A stretch of 64,000 nt of DNA from Anderseniella sp963700885 (GTDB lineage: Bacteria; Pseudomonadota; Alphaproteobacteria; Rhizobiales; Aestuariivirgaceae), in NCBI GenBank assembly GCA_963700885.1, contig CAVOZJ010000032.1:62001-126000 (forward strand), written 5' to 3'. Made by a program: the position numbers and the translations under genes. Shown in pieces: positions 1 through 8,189 of the stretch (position 1 is the first letter of the stretch; each line of letters begins with the position of its first letter). The notes beneath the pieces are model-generated. The model ran no database searches and had not been told where the DNA came from. It worked only from the letters and a program-made list of their open reading frames with translations.

Positions 1-688
1 CATAAGCCGACGCACTGCTCCACGGAGCATACCATGTCCGCCCCATGCCTTCACCGGTCGAACGCGGCTTGAAGATGTGCGAGGCGCCACCTGCCGCCAC
101 GATGACCGCCTTGCCCCGAAAGACGTAAAAATCGCCGGTACGGACGTTGAATCCGACCGCGCCAGCGACCCGGTTCGGTTTGGTCTTGTCCATCAGGAGG
201 TGGGTCACCATGATCCGGTTGTACACTTCGGTGGCGGCTTTCCTGGCGGCTTCGGCAACAATCGGCTTGTAACTCTCACCATGGATCATGATCTGCCACT
301 TGCCCTCGCGCAGATACCGGCCGGTCTTCGGGTCCTTCATGATTGGAAGGCCCCATTCCTCAAACTTGTGAACCGTGGCATCGACATGCCTGGCGATATC
401 GTAGCCGAGATCCTCGCGCACGAGCCCCATGAGGTCATTGCGGGCATAGCGAACGTGGTCTTCGGGCTGGTTCTCGTTCCACTGCATGCCCATGTAACAG
501 TTGATCGCGTACAGGCCTTGTGCGACCGCACCGCTTCGCTCGATGTTTGCCTTTTCAACGCAGACGACCTTCAGATCGCGCCCCCAGTATCTGGATTCGT
601 ATGTTGCTCCGCAACCGGCCATGCCTCCACCGATAACCAGGATGTCGGACTCCACGAAAACCGTTTTTCTTCTGGAAAACCAGCCCAC
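1..688 (-). CDS. aprA: Adenylylsulfate (APS) reductase alpha subunit, partial
   Basis: FAD-containing catalytic subunit of dissimilatory-type APS reductase, which interconverts sulfite plus AMP and APS. With AprM it is expected to run in the oxidative direction. Reading the minus strand from 688 gives an uninterrupted frame to the window edge. It starts with a GTG that overlaps the last base of the aprB stop codon. The Rossmann-type FAD motif (DILVIGGGMAGCGA) lies near residue 15 and is followed by AprA-like segments such as EKANIERSGAVAQGLYAIN and NDLMGLVREDLGYD. Only about 229 residues are present; the family is usually over 600, so the C-terminal part lies beyond the edge. It is the last visible gene of aprM-aprB-aprA and the start overlap suggests translational coupling to aprB. 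Identification is firm; the oxidative direction is inferred from the presence of aprM. Confidence 0.93.
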   Translation of the reverse strand, partial: MGWFSRRKTVFVESDILVIGGGMAGCGATYESRYWGRDLKVVCVEKANIERSGAVAQGLYAINCYMGMQWNENQPEDHVRYARNDLMGLVREDLGYDIARHVDATVHKFEEWGLPIMKDPKTGRYLREGKWQIMIHGESYKPIVAEAARKAATEVYNRIMVTHLLMDKTKPNRVAGAVGFNVRTGDFYVFRGKAVIVAAGGASHIFKPRSTGEGMGRTWYAPWSSASAY

Positions 689-1149
689 TAGACCACTCCC
701 TGCCTGAGTTGATCCGGCGTGAGGGCAGGCAGCGCATCGATGTTGAGTGCATCCGGTTCGTGGGCGAGTTCCTGGGAATTCAGCGTATCCGGGCCTGGTA
801 CCTCGTAATCAGCCGGTGACTTGATTGATCCCCACGGTGTGGTTCTGATCGGCGAAACGAAGTTCTTCTCGCGTCCATCCCTGAAAGTGACCTTCCAGGA
901 GATTGTCCCCTTTTCCTCCTCGCGCAGGCAGCGCACACTGTGGCCCATCGGGGCAAACTCGGCGTAACCGCGCACGTCAATTGCATTTTGCGGGCACGCC
1001 TTGACACATGAATAGCACTCCCAGCAGAAATTTGGTTCGATGTTGTAGGCGCGCCGGTATGTGGTGTCGATATGCATGATATCTGACGGGCAGATGTCGA
1101 CGCAGTGTCCGCATCCGTCGCAACTGGTCATGTAAACAAATGTCGGCAT
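688..1149 (-). CDS. aprB: APS reductase beta subunit (ferredoxin-like)
   Basis: Electron-transfer subunit carrying two [4Fe-4S] clusters that passes electrons between AprA and the membrane. The 153-residue protein begins MPTFVYMTSCDGCGHC. It has two clear cluster motifs, CDGCGHCVDICPSDI near residues 10-24 and CWECYSCVKACPQNAID near residues 42-58. The C-terminal region (KVTFRDGREKNFVSPIRTTP) matches the AprB extension that wraps around AprA. Length is normal for the family. It sits 42 bp downstream of aprM and overlaps aprA by one base, so all three are probably co-transcribed. No alternative function is likely. Confidence 0.95.
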   Translation of the reverse strand: MPTFVYMTSCDGCGHCVDICPSDIMHIDTTYRRAYNIEPNFCWECYSCVKACPQNAIDVRGYAEFAPMGHSVRCLREEEKGTISWKVTFRDGREKNFVSPIRTTPWGSIKSPADYEVPGPDTLNSQELAHEPDALNIDALPALTPDQLRQGVV

Positions 1150-1191
1150 GAGCTTTTTTATCTCCTGTTTCGAACATCACCGTCGGGTTGA

Positions 1192-1977
1192 TTAATAATG
1201 TCCAGGCTGGCGGCGGGCGCTGCCAAGATTTTCGGGCTTGACGGCTGGCGGCGGCAGGTTGCGCCTGGAACCGTTTGCCGTTTCCACCTTTTTCTGAAGG
1301 GCTGCAGCGGGCTTGAAGAACATGTGGGAAAACTTGGACCACGGGACAGATCCGAACAATATCGTTGTGGCGATCAGATACAAACCCAGGAACACGGTGG
1401 CCGCCCCGCTGCCTGATGACTGAAGGGCTGCCCAGATCAGGCCAAACGTCGCGCTTGCAAGAAGCGACAGGATGAACAGGTCAGCGCGTACCACGCGAAA
1501 TGGCGAATTGCCCTCCGATGCAACATCCACCCGGATGAAAAACCAGAACCAGTAGCCGCCCACGCAAACCATCAACGCCCCGAGCGACCACAGAACCGGC
1601 AGGATGGCGGGGGTCGGGGTGGCAGGTGTCGGATACCAGAACACCATGATGAAGGTCGAGATGACGTAGAGCAGGAAGCCATACATGGTCAGCAGATGGG
1701 AAATCCTGCGCCGCGGATTGCAGAACTCGCCCGATGTCAGGACCTCAACCGCAGCAGTCTGGATCGCAAGCGATGCAATCTCACCGCGACCCGCGGGCCG
1801 TTTGCCTTTTTGCTGGACCTTGCGCCAGTTTTCAAAAAAGTATCTGGCACTTTTCTTGTGAAGCATGTCGAGCAATGTCCCGCCGGCAACGCACACGATC
1901 ATCACGGCAACGAATGTCTGCATGATTGCGGGCGGTATGGACGCGGAAAGCTCGGCGAAATGATTGGTGGTGAACAT
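1192..1977 (-). CDS. aprM: APS reductase membrane anchor AprM
   Basis: 261-residue integral membrane protein, the proposed quinone-interacting anchor of oxidative APS reductase. About five hydrophobic segments are visible, around residues 16-38, 88-112, 122-148, 160-185 and 190-210. Conserved-looking histidines occur in RRISHLLTMYGF and in VPWSKFSHMFFKP; such positions coordinate haem b in the NarI/DsrM-like proteins it resembles. The C-terminal tail is charged and proline-rich. It is the first gene of the aprMBA operon, with about 290 bp of apparently non-coding sequence upstream that should hold the promoter. AprM accompanies aprBA in many sulfur oxidisers and alphaproteobacteria, whereas sulfate reducers use QmoABC. 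Direction of electron flow is inferred from that association. Confidence 0.85.
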   Translation of the reverse strand: MFTTNHFAELSASIPPAIMQTFVAVMIVCVAGGTLLDMLHKKSARYFFENWRKVQQKGKRPAGRGEIASLAIQTAAVEVLTSGEFCNPRRRISHLLTMYGFLLYVISTFIMVFWYPTPATPTPAILPVLWSLGALMVCVGGYWFWFFIRVDVASEGNSPFRVVRADLFILSLLASATFGLIWAALQSSGSGAATVFLGLYLIATTILFGSVPWSKFSHMFFKPAAALQKKVETANGSRRNLPPPAVKPENLGSARRQPGHY

Positions 1978-2269
1978 GGTTCAGCAGTCCCCGATTTTCT
2001 CCAGTTTGCCCCGGGTTCCTGCCGTGAGCGCGGTGAACAGGGCTCGCGACAGCGATCTGGAATGCTGTATTGAGAAATAAAATTCCCAAGCAGTCAAATC
2101 CTGATTGCTCTCCGCAAGTAGCGGAAAACGGGGTATCGCAAGGTTTTCTGCAGAATAGGAGCCGTTCAGGGAGTAAATCGCGGTAAACTGGCACTACCTG
2201 TTGTGGAAGGCTGGCATCATAAAGTGGGGAAAGCCGGCAATCAGGTACTCGATTTCGGAAATGCCGGGT

Positions 2270-2890
2270 TCAGAAATACCAGCCGGCTTCCCTGCTGCTG
2301 TCGGGAGCAATCTGAACCGGTTTCTTGAGATGTCTGACCCTCGGGTGATGCGGCAATCCATGGTCGTGCATGAACTGGTCAACTGCCTCGGTGGGCCTCC
2401 GGCGCAGGACATCGACGATTACCAGTCCGCCATATACATCGATCCGCTGTTTGGCTGTTTCTGCCGGTCTCTGGTGATAGGCGGCCTTGATCCAGCACTT
2501 GTAGGGAGACAGCACATCATTGAGGTGGATGGTTTCACTTGATCTGCCACCTTCTGCGGGCTCGTTCCAAAGCCGTTCACAGAACTGGTAGGCATGCTTT
2601 CCGGTAAACGGGTCCCTGCCGGTCACGGATTTGACATTGGTCAGGCCTAGCTGGCGGACGATCTCGGCGCGATACTTTTCACTGCCCGAAAAAACGTTCC
2701 GCGGATGACAGAAAATCACCGGCGTCGAAGGATCGATTTCAGAGATCATTTTCAGGACCACTACGCTTGGCGACTTGAGCGAGGCGGTAACAGCAACTTC
2801 ACCGGCAAATCGTTCAGTCAGCAGGTAGCGCAGCATTTCAAGTGCCGGAAGCCCGGTGGTTGTTTCCCGTATGTCCCGTAACATTTCCAT
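2270..2890 (-). CDS. CysH-like (PAPS/APS reductase family) protein lacking the catalytic motif
   Basis: 206-residue protein resembling the N-terminal part of assimilatory PAPS/APS reductases. VTASLKSPSVVVLKMISEID and TPVIFCHPRNVF correspond to the nucleotide-binding core, followed by a YRAEIVRQLGL helix. The C-terminus (QFMHDHGLPHHPRV) resembles the family segment before the active site, but the protein then ends in REAGWYF. The ECG(L/I)H motif with the catalytic cysteine is absent, and so are the paired cysteines of the APS-type Fe-S cluster. It is therefore unlikely to be a conventional reductase. It lies upstream of aprMBA on the same strand, about 290 bp from aprM, so a role linked to APS or sulfite handling is possible but unproven. 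The start ATG at 2890 is the first of two close candidates. Confidence 0.7.
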   Translation of the reverse strand: MEMLRDIRETTTGLPALEMLRYLLTERFAGEVAVTASLKSPSVVVLKMISEIDPSTPVIFCHPRNVFSGSEKYRAEIVRQLGLTNVKSVTGRDPFTGKHAYQFCERLWNEPAEGGRSSETIHLNDVLSPYKCWIKAAYHQRPAETAKQRIDVYGGLVIVDVLRRRPTEAVDQFMHDHGLPHHPRVRHLKKPVQIAPDSSREAGWYF

Positions 2891-2975
2891 TGTTCAACCG
2901 CCTGTCAGATAGGTGTGTCAAAAAAAGGCTGCAAAAGGTTGCGCCATCATGCTCCATTCTGCAATCCTGAAAAAT

Positions 2976-3908
2976 TCAGCCAACCAGCAGTGACAGCAAC
3001 ACAGACAATGTCACAACTGACAAGGCGGTTGAAATGACCACTGCGGCGTTGGAACGGGCCACAAAGGTCTGGTATTGTTGGGCCAGTACGAAGACCGGTA
3101 CACCACTGGGCAGTGCTGCCTGGATAACTGCCACGGCAGGCAGTATGCCTTCCAGCTCAAATACATAATAGGCCAGCCACCATGTGATGAGCGGATGCAC
3201 GGCCAGCTTCATGAAAACCAGCCAGCCGATTTCCCGGCCATCGCCCCTGACAGTACATCCCACCATGAAGAGCCCTGCCGAAAACAGGGCGCATGGTGTG
3301 AACGCACCACCCAGAAGATCACAGAACACAGCCACGGGTTTGGCAAGGCTCATGCCGGATGCAGATACCAGTAGCCCGGCCGCCGTGGCCATGAAAATCG
3401 GGTTTCTGGCCACGTTCACCAACGGTCTCAAACTGAACGGCCGGTCCACGTCCCTGTTGCCGATTTCAGCAAGGATAATTGCCAGCGGCAGAAACACCGC
3501 GCCTGTGATGACGGCACCAATGATCCCCGGAACCAGTGCATCATTGCCGAACGTGATCAGCAGTAACGGCAATCCGATATAGCCGGTGCTGGAGTACATG
3601 GCAGTCAGCCCGTGAAGACCCAGCTGCGCCAGGCCGCCGGGAAACACAAGACGCGCAACTGCCATGCTGAGCACATAGGTTGCCAGCATGCCGCCTCCCA
3701 GTGTTGCCAGGAACGGCCAGTTGAAGAACTGCTCTACAGTCACGCGGGACAGGGAAACGAACACCAGGGCCGGCAGTGACACGACAAAGACGAAACGATT
3801 GAGCACCGCACTGCTGGTGTCGCCGAACAAGCCGGAACGGCCTGCGAAATAGCCTGCCAGCAGTATCGCGAACAAGGGCAGAACGATGTTGATGGTTGAA
3901 CCGCCCAA
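2976..3908 (-). CDS. AEC-family (auxin efflux carrier-like) permease
   Basis: Integral membrane transporter of the auxin efflux carrier family, which in bacteria exports or imports small organic acids or amino acids; the substrate cannot be told from sequence. About ten hydrophobic helices run from INIVLPLFAILLAGYFAGR at the N-terminus to VISTALSVVTLSVLLSLLVG at the end. The open frame extends upstream to 4028, but that extension is not hydrophobic and does not look like the family. I chose a TTG start at 3908 because an AAGAGG ribosome binding site lies 7 bases upstream and it gives 310 residues, the normal length. It is a single gene with no obvious operon partner; the radical SAM gene upstream is on the same strand about 150 bp away. 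Confidence 0.82.
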   Translation of the reverse strand: MGGSTINIVLPLFAILLAGYFAGRSGLFGDTSSAVLNRFVFVVSLPALVFVSLSRVTVEQFFNWPFLATLGGGMLATYVLSMAVARLVFPGGLAQLGLHGLTAMYSSTGYIGLPLLLITFGNDALVPGIIGAVITGAVFLPLAIILAEIGNRDVDRPFSLRPLVNVARNPIFMATAAGLLVSASGMSLAKPVAVFCDLLGGAFTPCALFSAGLFMVGCTVRGDGREIGWLVFMKLAVHPLITWWLAYYVFELEGILPAVAVIQAALPSGVPVFVLAQQYQTFVARSNAAVVISTALSVVTLSVLLSLLVG

Positions 3909-4056
3909 TGGCTGGCCTCTTGTTTGAGATGTACTGGATTTCCAGTGCAGCCATACGGCAAACCAGCCAGTTTGACGAACAGGAATTCCACCATGCACGA
4001 ACACACACTGCGTTTCACCCAGCAGCAAACGCCATGGAGACGGTCGAATTCATGTT

Positions 4057-5190
4057 CTAAAGCAGTGACAACTGTTCGCCCGGTTGAACAGGACGTACAA
4101 ACAGATCTGACCGCAGCTTCTGTTTTTCCCTGTTGAGGCCGAGCTTCCTGCAGGTCAGCTCAAACCGCCTGCCGATCTGCCAGGCATAAGGTCCGCGGCC
4201 CGTCATGCGTGAGCCAAATTCAGGATCATTGTCCCGGCCCCCCCGAATGTCGCGAACGAGGTTCATCACATGCTTTGCCCGGTCGGGAAATTCCCGCTCC
4301 AGCCATTCACGGAACAAGTCCTTCAATTCATGTGGCAGGCGCAGCAGGACATAGCCTGCCTCGCGGGCGCCGGCTGATTGCGCCGCGCCGAGAAGTTTTT
4401 CGATCTCCATATCGTTGATCGCCGGAATAATGGGCGCAGTCATGGCGACGGTGGGAATGCCTGAGGCAGACAGGATTTCCATTGCCTGCAGCCGTTTGCC
4501 GGGCGCAGAGGCGCGAGGTTCCATCTGCCGCGACAGCCTGTTGTCCAGCGTGGTAATTGACAGGGCAACCTTGACCAGGCCTTTTTCAGCCATGGGTTTG
4601 AGAAGATCGATGTCACGGGTCACCAGGGCGGACTTTGTCACAATGCCAACCGGATAATTGCATTCATTCAGGATTTTCAGGACTTCCCGCGTCAAACGAT
4701 ACTGCCGCTCAACAGGCTGATAAGGGTCGGTATTGGCACCAAGGGCAATGGTGGCCGGCTCATATCCCTTTGCCCCCAATTCCTTTTGCAGCAATTCGAC
4801 GGCGTTGGTTTTCGCAAACAGCCGGCTTTCAAAATCCAGCCCCGCTGAAAGACCCAGATAAGCATGGCTTGGCCTTGCGTAACAGTAGGAACACCCGTGT
4901 TCGCAGCCGCGATAGGGATTGATCGAGCGGTCAAACGAAATGTCCGGTGAGCTGTTCCGGGCGATGATGGAGCGCGCCGCCTCTTCAGTTACATGGGTTT
5001 TGAGAGCCGGAAGGTCTTCATCCTCACGATGCCAGCCGTCATCAAAACCGGATCGACTGAAGGCTTCAAACCGCCCGCTTGAATTGCTTCCGGCACCACG
5101 TCCGCGTGCCTTGATCTGCGGCATTGCAGGGCCTGCCGCCGGTTGGCTGGCCAGATCCAGCCGGGAAGGGTTCAGGTTCATGTTCATCAT
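4057..5190 (-). CDS. PA0069-family (SplB-like) radical SAM protein
   Basis: Radical SAM protein of the PA0069/Rv2578c type, related to spore photoproduct lyase but of unknown function. The CxxxCxxC cluster motif appears as YRGCEHGCSYCYARPSH in the N-terminal third, followed by a core with GANTDPYQPVERQYRLTR and GIVTKSALVTRD, typical of this subfamily. The C-terminal part (YVLLRLPHELKDLFREWLE) also matches. The frame is open to 5238, but the extra N-terminal residues are hydrophobic and atypical, so an ATG near 5190 (MMNMNLNPSRL) is preferred; no strong ribosome binding site decides this. It is divergent from the arsenosugar-type glycosyltransferase pair, about 100 bp away, and could share a promoter region with it. 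Confidence 0.87.
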   Translation of the reverse strand: MMNMNLNPSRLDLASQPAAGPAMPQIKARGRGAGSNSSGRFEAFSRSGFDDGWHREDEDLPALKTHVTEEAARSIIARNSSPDISFDRSINPYRGCEHGCSYCYARPSHAYLGLSAGLDFESRLFAKTNAVELLQKELGAKGYEPATIALGANTDPYQPVERQYRLTREVLKILNECNYPVGIVTKSALVTRDIDLLKPMAEKGLVKVALSITTLDNRLSRQMEPRASAPGKRLQAMEILSASGIPTVAMTAPIIPAINDMEIEKLLGAAQSAGAREAGYVLLRLPHELKDLFREWLEREFPDRAKHVMNLVRDIRGGRDNDPEFGSRMTGRGPYAWQIGRRFELTCRKLGLNREKQKLRSDLFVRPVQPGEQLSLL

Positions 5191-5287
5191 GCGGCAATCG
5201 TATATCAGGAGAAAGAACATAACAAGAACAAAAAACATTCATCAGCATGTTTCAACTCAACCTTGCCGGCGCTATTGTCCCGCCATC

Positions 5288-5953
5288 ATGCTGTCGGTCA
5301 TTATCCCAACGCGTAACGCCAATGCCAGTCTGCCACGTACCCTTGCCTGTTTGACGCAGCAGGAGAAAGCGGCCGGAATTGTTGAAATCATTGTTGCCGA
5401 TGGCGGCTCTGCAATGCCGCCTGATGTCCGCGAGTTCGGCGCCGTATTGTTGCAGGGACAGCCCGGACGCGGCATCCAGCTGGCTGCGGGAGCGAAAGTG
5501 GCAAAGGGCGCATGGCTGCTGTTCCTGCACGCTGATACGGTGCTGGGAGATGGTTGGGCGCAGGCGGTTCAGGCTCACATGAAAGGCAGCCACAAGGCGG
5601 CGGTGTTCCGTTTCAGGCTGGATGATGACAGCATGAAAGCTCGCGTTCTTGAGACACTCGTACAGTTTCGGTGCCTGGTGTTTGCATTGCCTTATGGTGA
5701 TCAGGGGTTGCTGATTTCGCGCAGCCTCTATGACGAGACAGGTGGCTATAACCCGATGCCCCTGATGGAAGATGTCGATCTGGTCCGCCGTATCGGCCGC
5801 TCGCGCCTGACCAGCCTGGACGTGCCTGCAATCACCAGCGCCGAGCGTTATGGCCATGACGGTTACATCGCTCGCATGTTACGCAACTTGGCCTGCCTTG
5901 CCATGTGGTCGGTTGGAGTGCCGCCTGAGCGCATAGAGCGGTTTTACAGGTGA
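5288..5953 (+). CDS. Family 2 glycosyltransferase, arsenosugar-type (TIGR04283-like)
   Basis: Short GT2 glycosyltransferase of about 221 residues. The nucleotide-sugar binding start SVIIPTRNANASLPRTL, the acidic pair in LLFLHADTVLGDGW (DxD-like HAD) and PLMEDVDLVRR near residue 160 follow the GT-A pattern. This short form occurs beside DUF2064 proteins in clusters linked to arsenosugar biosynthesis. The frame is open from 4919, but the conserved N-terminus begins at the ATG at 5288. Its stop overlaps the GTG of the next gene by four bases (GTGA), so the two are translationally coupled. No arsM or arsS gene is visible nearby, so the acceptor substrate is uncertain. Confidence 0.85.
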   Translation: MLSVIIPTRNANASLPRTLACLTQQEKAAGIVEIIVADGGSAMPPDVREFGAVLLQGQPGRGIQLAAGAKVAKGAWLLFLHADTVLGDGWAQAVQAHMKGSHKAAVFRFRLDDDSMKARVLETLVQFRCLVFALPYGDQGLLISRSLYDETGGYNPMPLMEDVDLVRRIGRSRLTSLDVPAITSAERYGHDGYIARMLRNLACLAMWSVGVPPERIERFYR

Positions 5954-6546
5954 ACCCACACCCGCAACACCTGCTGGTCATGGCCAGACAACCCCGGATT
6001 GGCCGGGTCAAGACGCGGCTTGCCGAAGGTGTCGGCGCGATGGAGGCAACGCGGGCCTACCGCGTCATGCTGGCCGAAACTCTCAACACTCTGTGCAGCG
6101 ATCCGCGCTGGCAGAGCTGGATTGCAGTGTCGGGCGTACTGGAGCTCAATGCCAATGTCTGGCCGGAAAATGTCAATCTGGTGGACCAGGGATCAGGCGA
6201 TCTGGGCGCGCGTATGCAGCGCATGTTCGATACATTGCCGCCAGGTCCGCTGGTCATCATCGGCAGCGATATTCCGGATATTGAACGGGCTGATATCGCT
6301 CAGGCCTTCCGGCAGCTTGGCCGCCATGATGCGGTGTTCGGGCCTGCTCCGGACGGCGGCTACTGGCTAGTTGGCCAGTCACGTAGAAGAACTGTGCTGA
6401 AAATGTTTGCAAACGTCCGCTGGTCCAGTGAGTATGCACTGGCGGACACCCTGGCGAATCTTGACGATAGATCGGTGAAGTTGTTGCAGCAGCGGGCAGA
6501 TGTCGATGACGCAGCCAGCTATCGCAACTGGTTACACAGAAAATAG
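5950..6546 (+). CDS. DUF2064 glycosyltransferase-like protein (TIGR04282-like)
   Basis: 198-residue protein of the DUF2064/TIGR04282 family, a nucleotidyltransferase-fold partner of TIGR04283 glycosyltransferases. Recognisable segments are LLVMARQPRIGRVKTRLA at the N-terminus, with the KTRLA motif, then LGARMQRMF, the acidic IGSDIPDI and FGPAPDGGYWLVG. Start is GTG at 5950, overlapping the stop of the upstream gene. It ends just before moaB, which runs convergently. The pair probably makes and transfers a sugar moiety; the arsenosugar label comes from family context only. Confidence 0.85.
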   Translation: MNPHPQHLLVMARQPRIGRVKTRLAEGVGAMEATRAYRVMLAETLNTLCSDPRWQSWIAVSGVLELNANVWPENVNLVDQGSGDLGARMQRMFDTLPPGPLVIIGSDIPDIERADIAQAFRQLGRHDAVFGPAPDGGYWLVGQSRRRTVLKMFANVRWSSEYALADTLANLDDRSVKLLQQRADVDDAASYRNWLHRK

Positions 6547-6559
6547 ACCGGTCTCACCT

Positions 6560-7108
6560 TCACCCCTTGCTGCGCTGCAGGTGTTCGTCCAGCCGCGGCA
6601 TTATCTCGACGAAATTGCACGGCATGTGCCGGTAGTCGAGTTGCTTGACCAGGATCTCGTTCCAGCCATCCTTGCAGGCACCGGGCGAGCCTGGCAGGCA
6701 GAACACATACTTTCCCGATGCGACGCCCGCCATTGCGCGCGACTGAACGGTGGAAGTCCCGACTTTGCCAAACGACATCATGTGGAACACTGTCGCAAAG
6801 CCGTCTGCCTCCTTGTCGAGCAGCGGGCGGACAGCCTCGATGGTTACATCGCGGCCGGTCAGGCCGGTGCCGCCGGTTGTGATAATGGCATCGGTATCAT
6901 TGCGCTTGAACCATTTCTTCAGGGTCGCGCGGATGGAACGAACATCATCCTTGCAGATCGCACGCGCCGACAGGTCATGGCCTGAATCGCCAATCAACTG
7001 GCTGAGGGTGTTGCCTGATTTGTCGTCTTCCAGGGTGCGTGTATCGGAAATTGTAAGTACCGCGATCCGCACCGGGATAAAGCGTCTGGTTTCGTCAAAT
7101 TTCGGCAT
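6560..7108 (-). CDS. moaB: Molybdenum cofactor biosynthesis protein B
   Basis: MoaB/MogA-family protein that adenylylates molybdopterin before metal insertion. 182 residues. The family core is clear: RIAVLTISDTRTLEDDKSG, DAIITTGGTGLTGRDVT with the GGTG loop, and FCLPGSPGACKDGW. It starts at the ATG at 7108 and is not obviously in an operon, with about 90 bp to the uracil-DNA glycosylase gene upstream on the same strand. The length fits MoaB rather than the longer fused forms. Confidence 0.93.
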   Translation of the reverse strand: MPKFDETRRFIPVRIAVLTISDTRTLEDDKSGNTLSQLIGDSGHDLSARAICKDDVRSIRATLKKWFKRNDTDAIITTGGTGLTGRDVTIEAVRPLLDKEADGFATVFHMMSFGKVGTSTVQSRAMAGVASGKYVFCLPGSPGACKDGWNEILVKQLDYRHMPCNFVEIMPRLDEHLQRSKG

Positions 7109-7195
7109 GACTTGCCTCCGGTCCTGAAATTTTACCCAAACCCTTTTGCCGTCCGGCTGTGGGTTTTTCTCCTGATCTGCACCTGTATAACAATT

Positions 7196-8089
7196 TTATT
7201 GCGCAGCGAGTAGTTTTGCCTTCACCGCAACCAGATCGCGCCATGCAAGCCGCTTGGCTTCCGGAGATCGCAACAGATAGGAGGGATGCAGTGTCGGCAT
7301 GACGTCGACTTCGCCGATGCCGGTGGCAATGGTTTTCCAGCTGCCCCTCATGCGCGTGATGCCGGTTGTTGTATTGAGCAGGGCCTGAGCAGGCGTAGCG
7401 CCGGCGGCGATTACGATCCGCGGCTTGGCCAGCTCAATGGTCCGTTTGACAAATGGAAGGCACATCATCACTTCGGATGTGGAGGGTTTGCGATTGCCCG
7501 GCGGTCGCCAGAAAACAATATTGCTGATGAAGGCTGACCTGGCCGGGTCATCGCTTGTCCTGTCCAGGTCGATGCAGGCCAGCATCTTGTCGAGCAATTG
7601 ACCAGATTTGCCAACAAACGGGCGCCCCTGTTCATCTTCATCCCGTCCGGGAGCTTCACCTATGATCATCACGTGCGCTCCCGGCAGTCCATCAGCGAAA
7701 CAAAGTTGTGTGGCTGTGCGTTTCAGCGGGCATGCGTCAAATTGATCCAGCGTACGGGCAAGTTCGTCGAGGCTTGTACAGGCCCGGGCAAGGCTCTCGA
7801 CTTCACCCATGGCCATTGAAGGCATGGCTGCCGGTTGTCGCGGAACCTGGCGCGGCGGCTGGCTTGATGATGCAGGCGGTCTGTTGAGGCGCGCACGCGC
7901 ACCGTGAATTGCAGCGGTACTCCCGGGCATTGACTGTTTGCGGGCTATCAGTTCTTCAGATTGTTGAAACCTGTCGGCGGGAACAAACGCAATTGCTTCG
8001 TCAACCCCCATGTCCGCATACCATTGCAGAACCTCGGCAGCCGCCGCGTATGCAGGCGCCGCCTGATTGGTTTTGGTGTCGTCAATCAC
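7196..8089 (-). CDS. Uracil-DNA glycosylase, UDG superfamily (family 4/5-like)
   Basis: Removes uracil from DNA at the start of base excision repair. The catalytic core fills the C-terminal two thirds: IIGEAPGRDEDEQGRPFVGK (motif 1), SNIVFWRPPGNRKP, IVIAAGATPAQALL and MPTLHPSYLLR (motif 2 with the conserved His). The first ~110 residues are a low-complexity Pro/Ala/Ser linker common in alphaproteobacterial members. Cysteines around ACPLKRTATQLC occupy the region that binds [4Fe-4S] in family 4, but not all four cluster ligands are obvious. It is divergent from the ETF-ubiquinone oxidoreductase gene, about 100 bp apart. Confidence 0.9.
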   Translation of the reverse strand: MIDDTKTNQAAPAYAAAAEVLQWYADMGVDEAIAFVPADRFQQSEELIARKQSMPGSTAAIHGARARLNRPPASSSQPPRQVPRQPAAMPSMAMGEVESLARACTSLDELARTLDQFDACPLKRTATQLCFADGLPGAHVMIIGEAPGRDEDEQGRPFVGKSGQLLDKMLACIDLDRTSDDPARSAFISNIVFWRPPGNRKPSTSEVMMCLPFVKRTIELAKPRIVIAAGATPAQALLNTTTGITRMRGSWKTIATGIGEVDVMPTLHPSYLLRSPEAKRLAWRDLVAVKAKLLAAQ

Positions 8090-8189
8090 CCTGTAAATGA
8101 CCTTTCAGGAACAGTTTGCGTCTTTGATAGGGTTCACTATAACACCGGAAACAGGCAAGTGGCCCTGGAATTCGGGAGTTATCAGGCAC

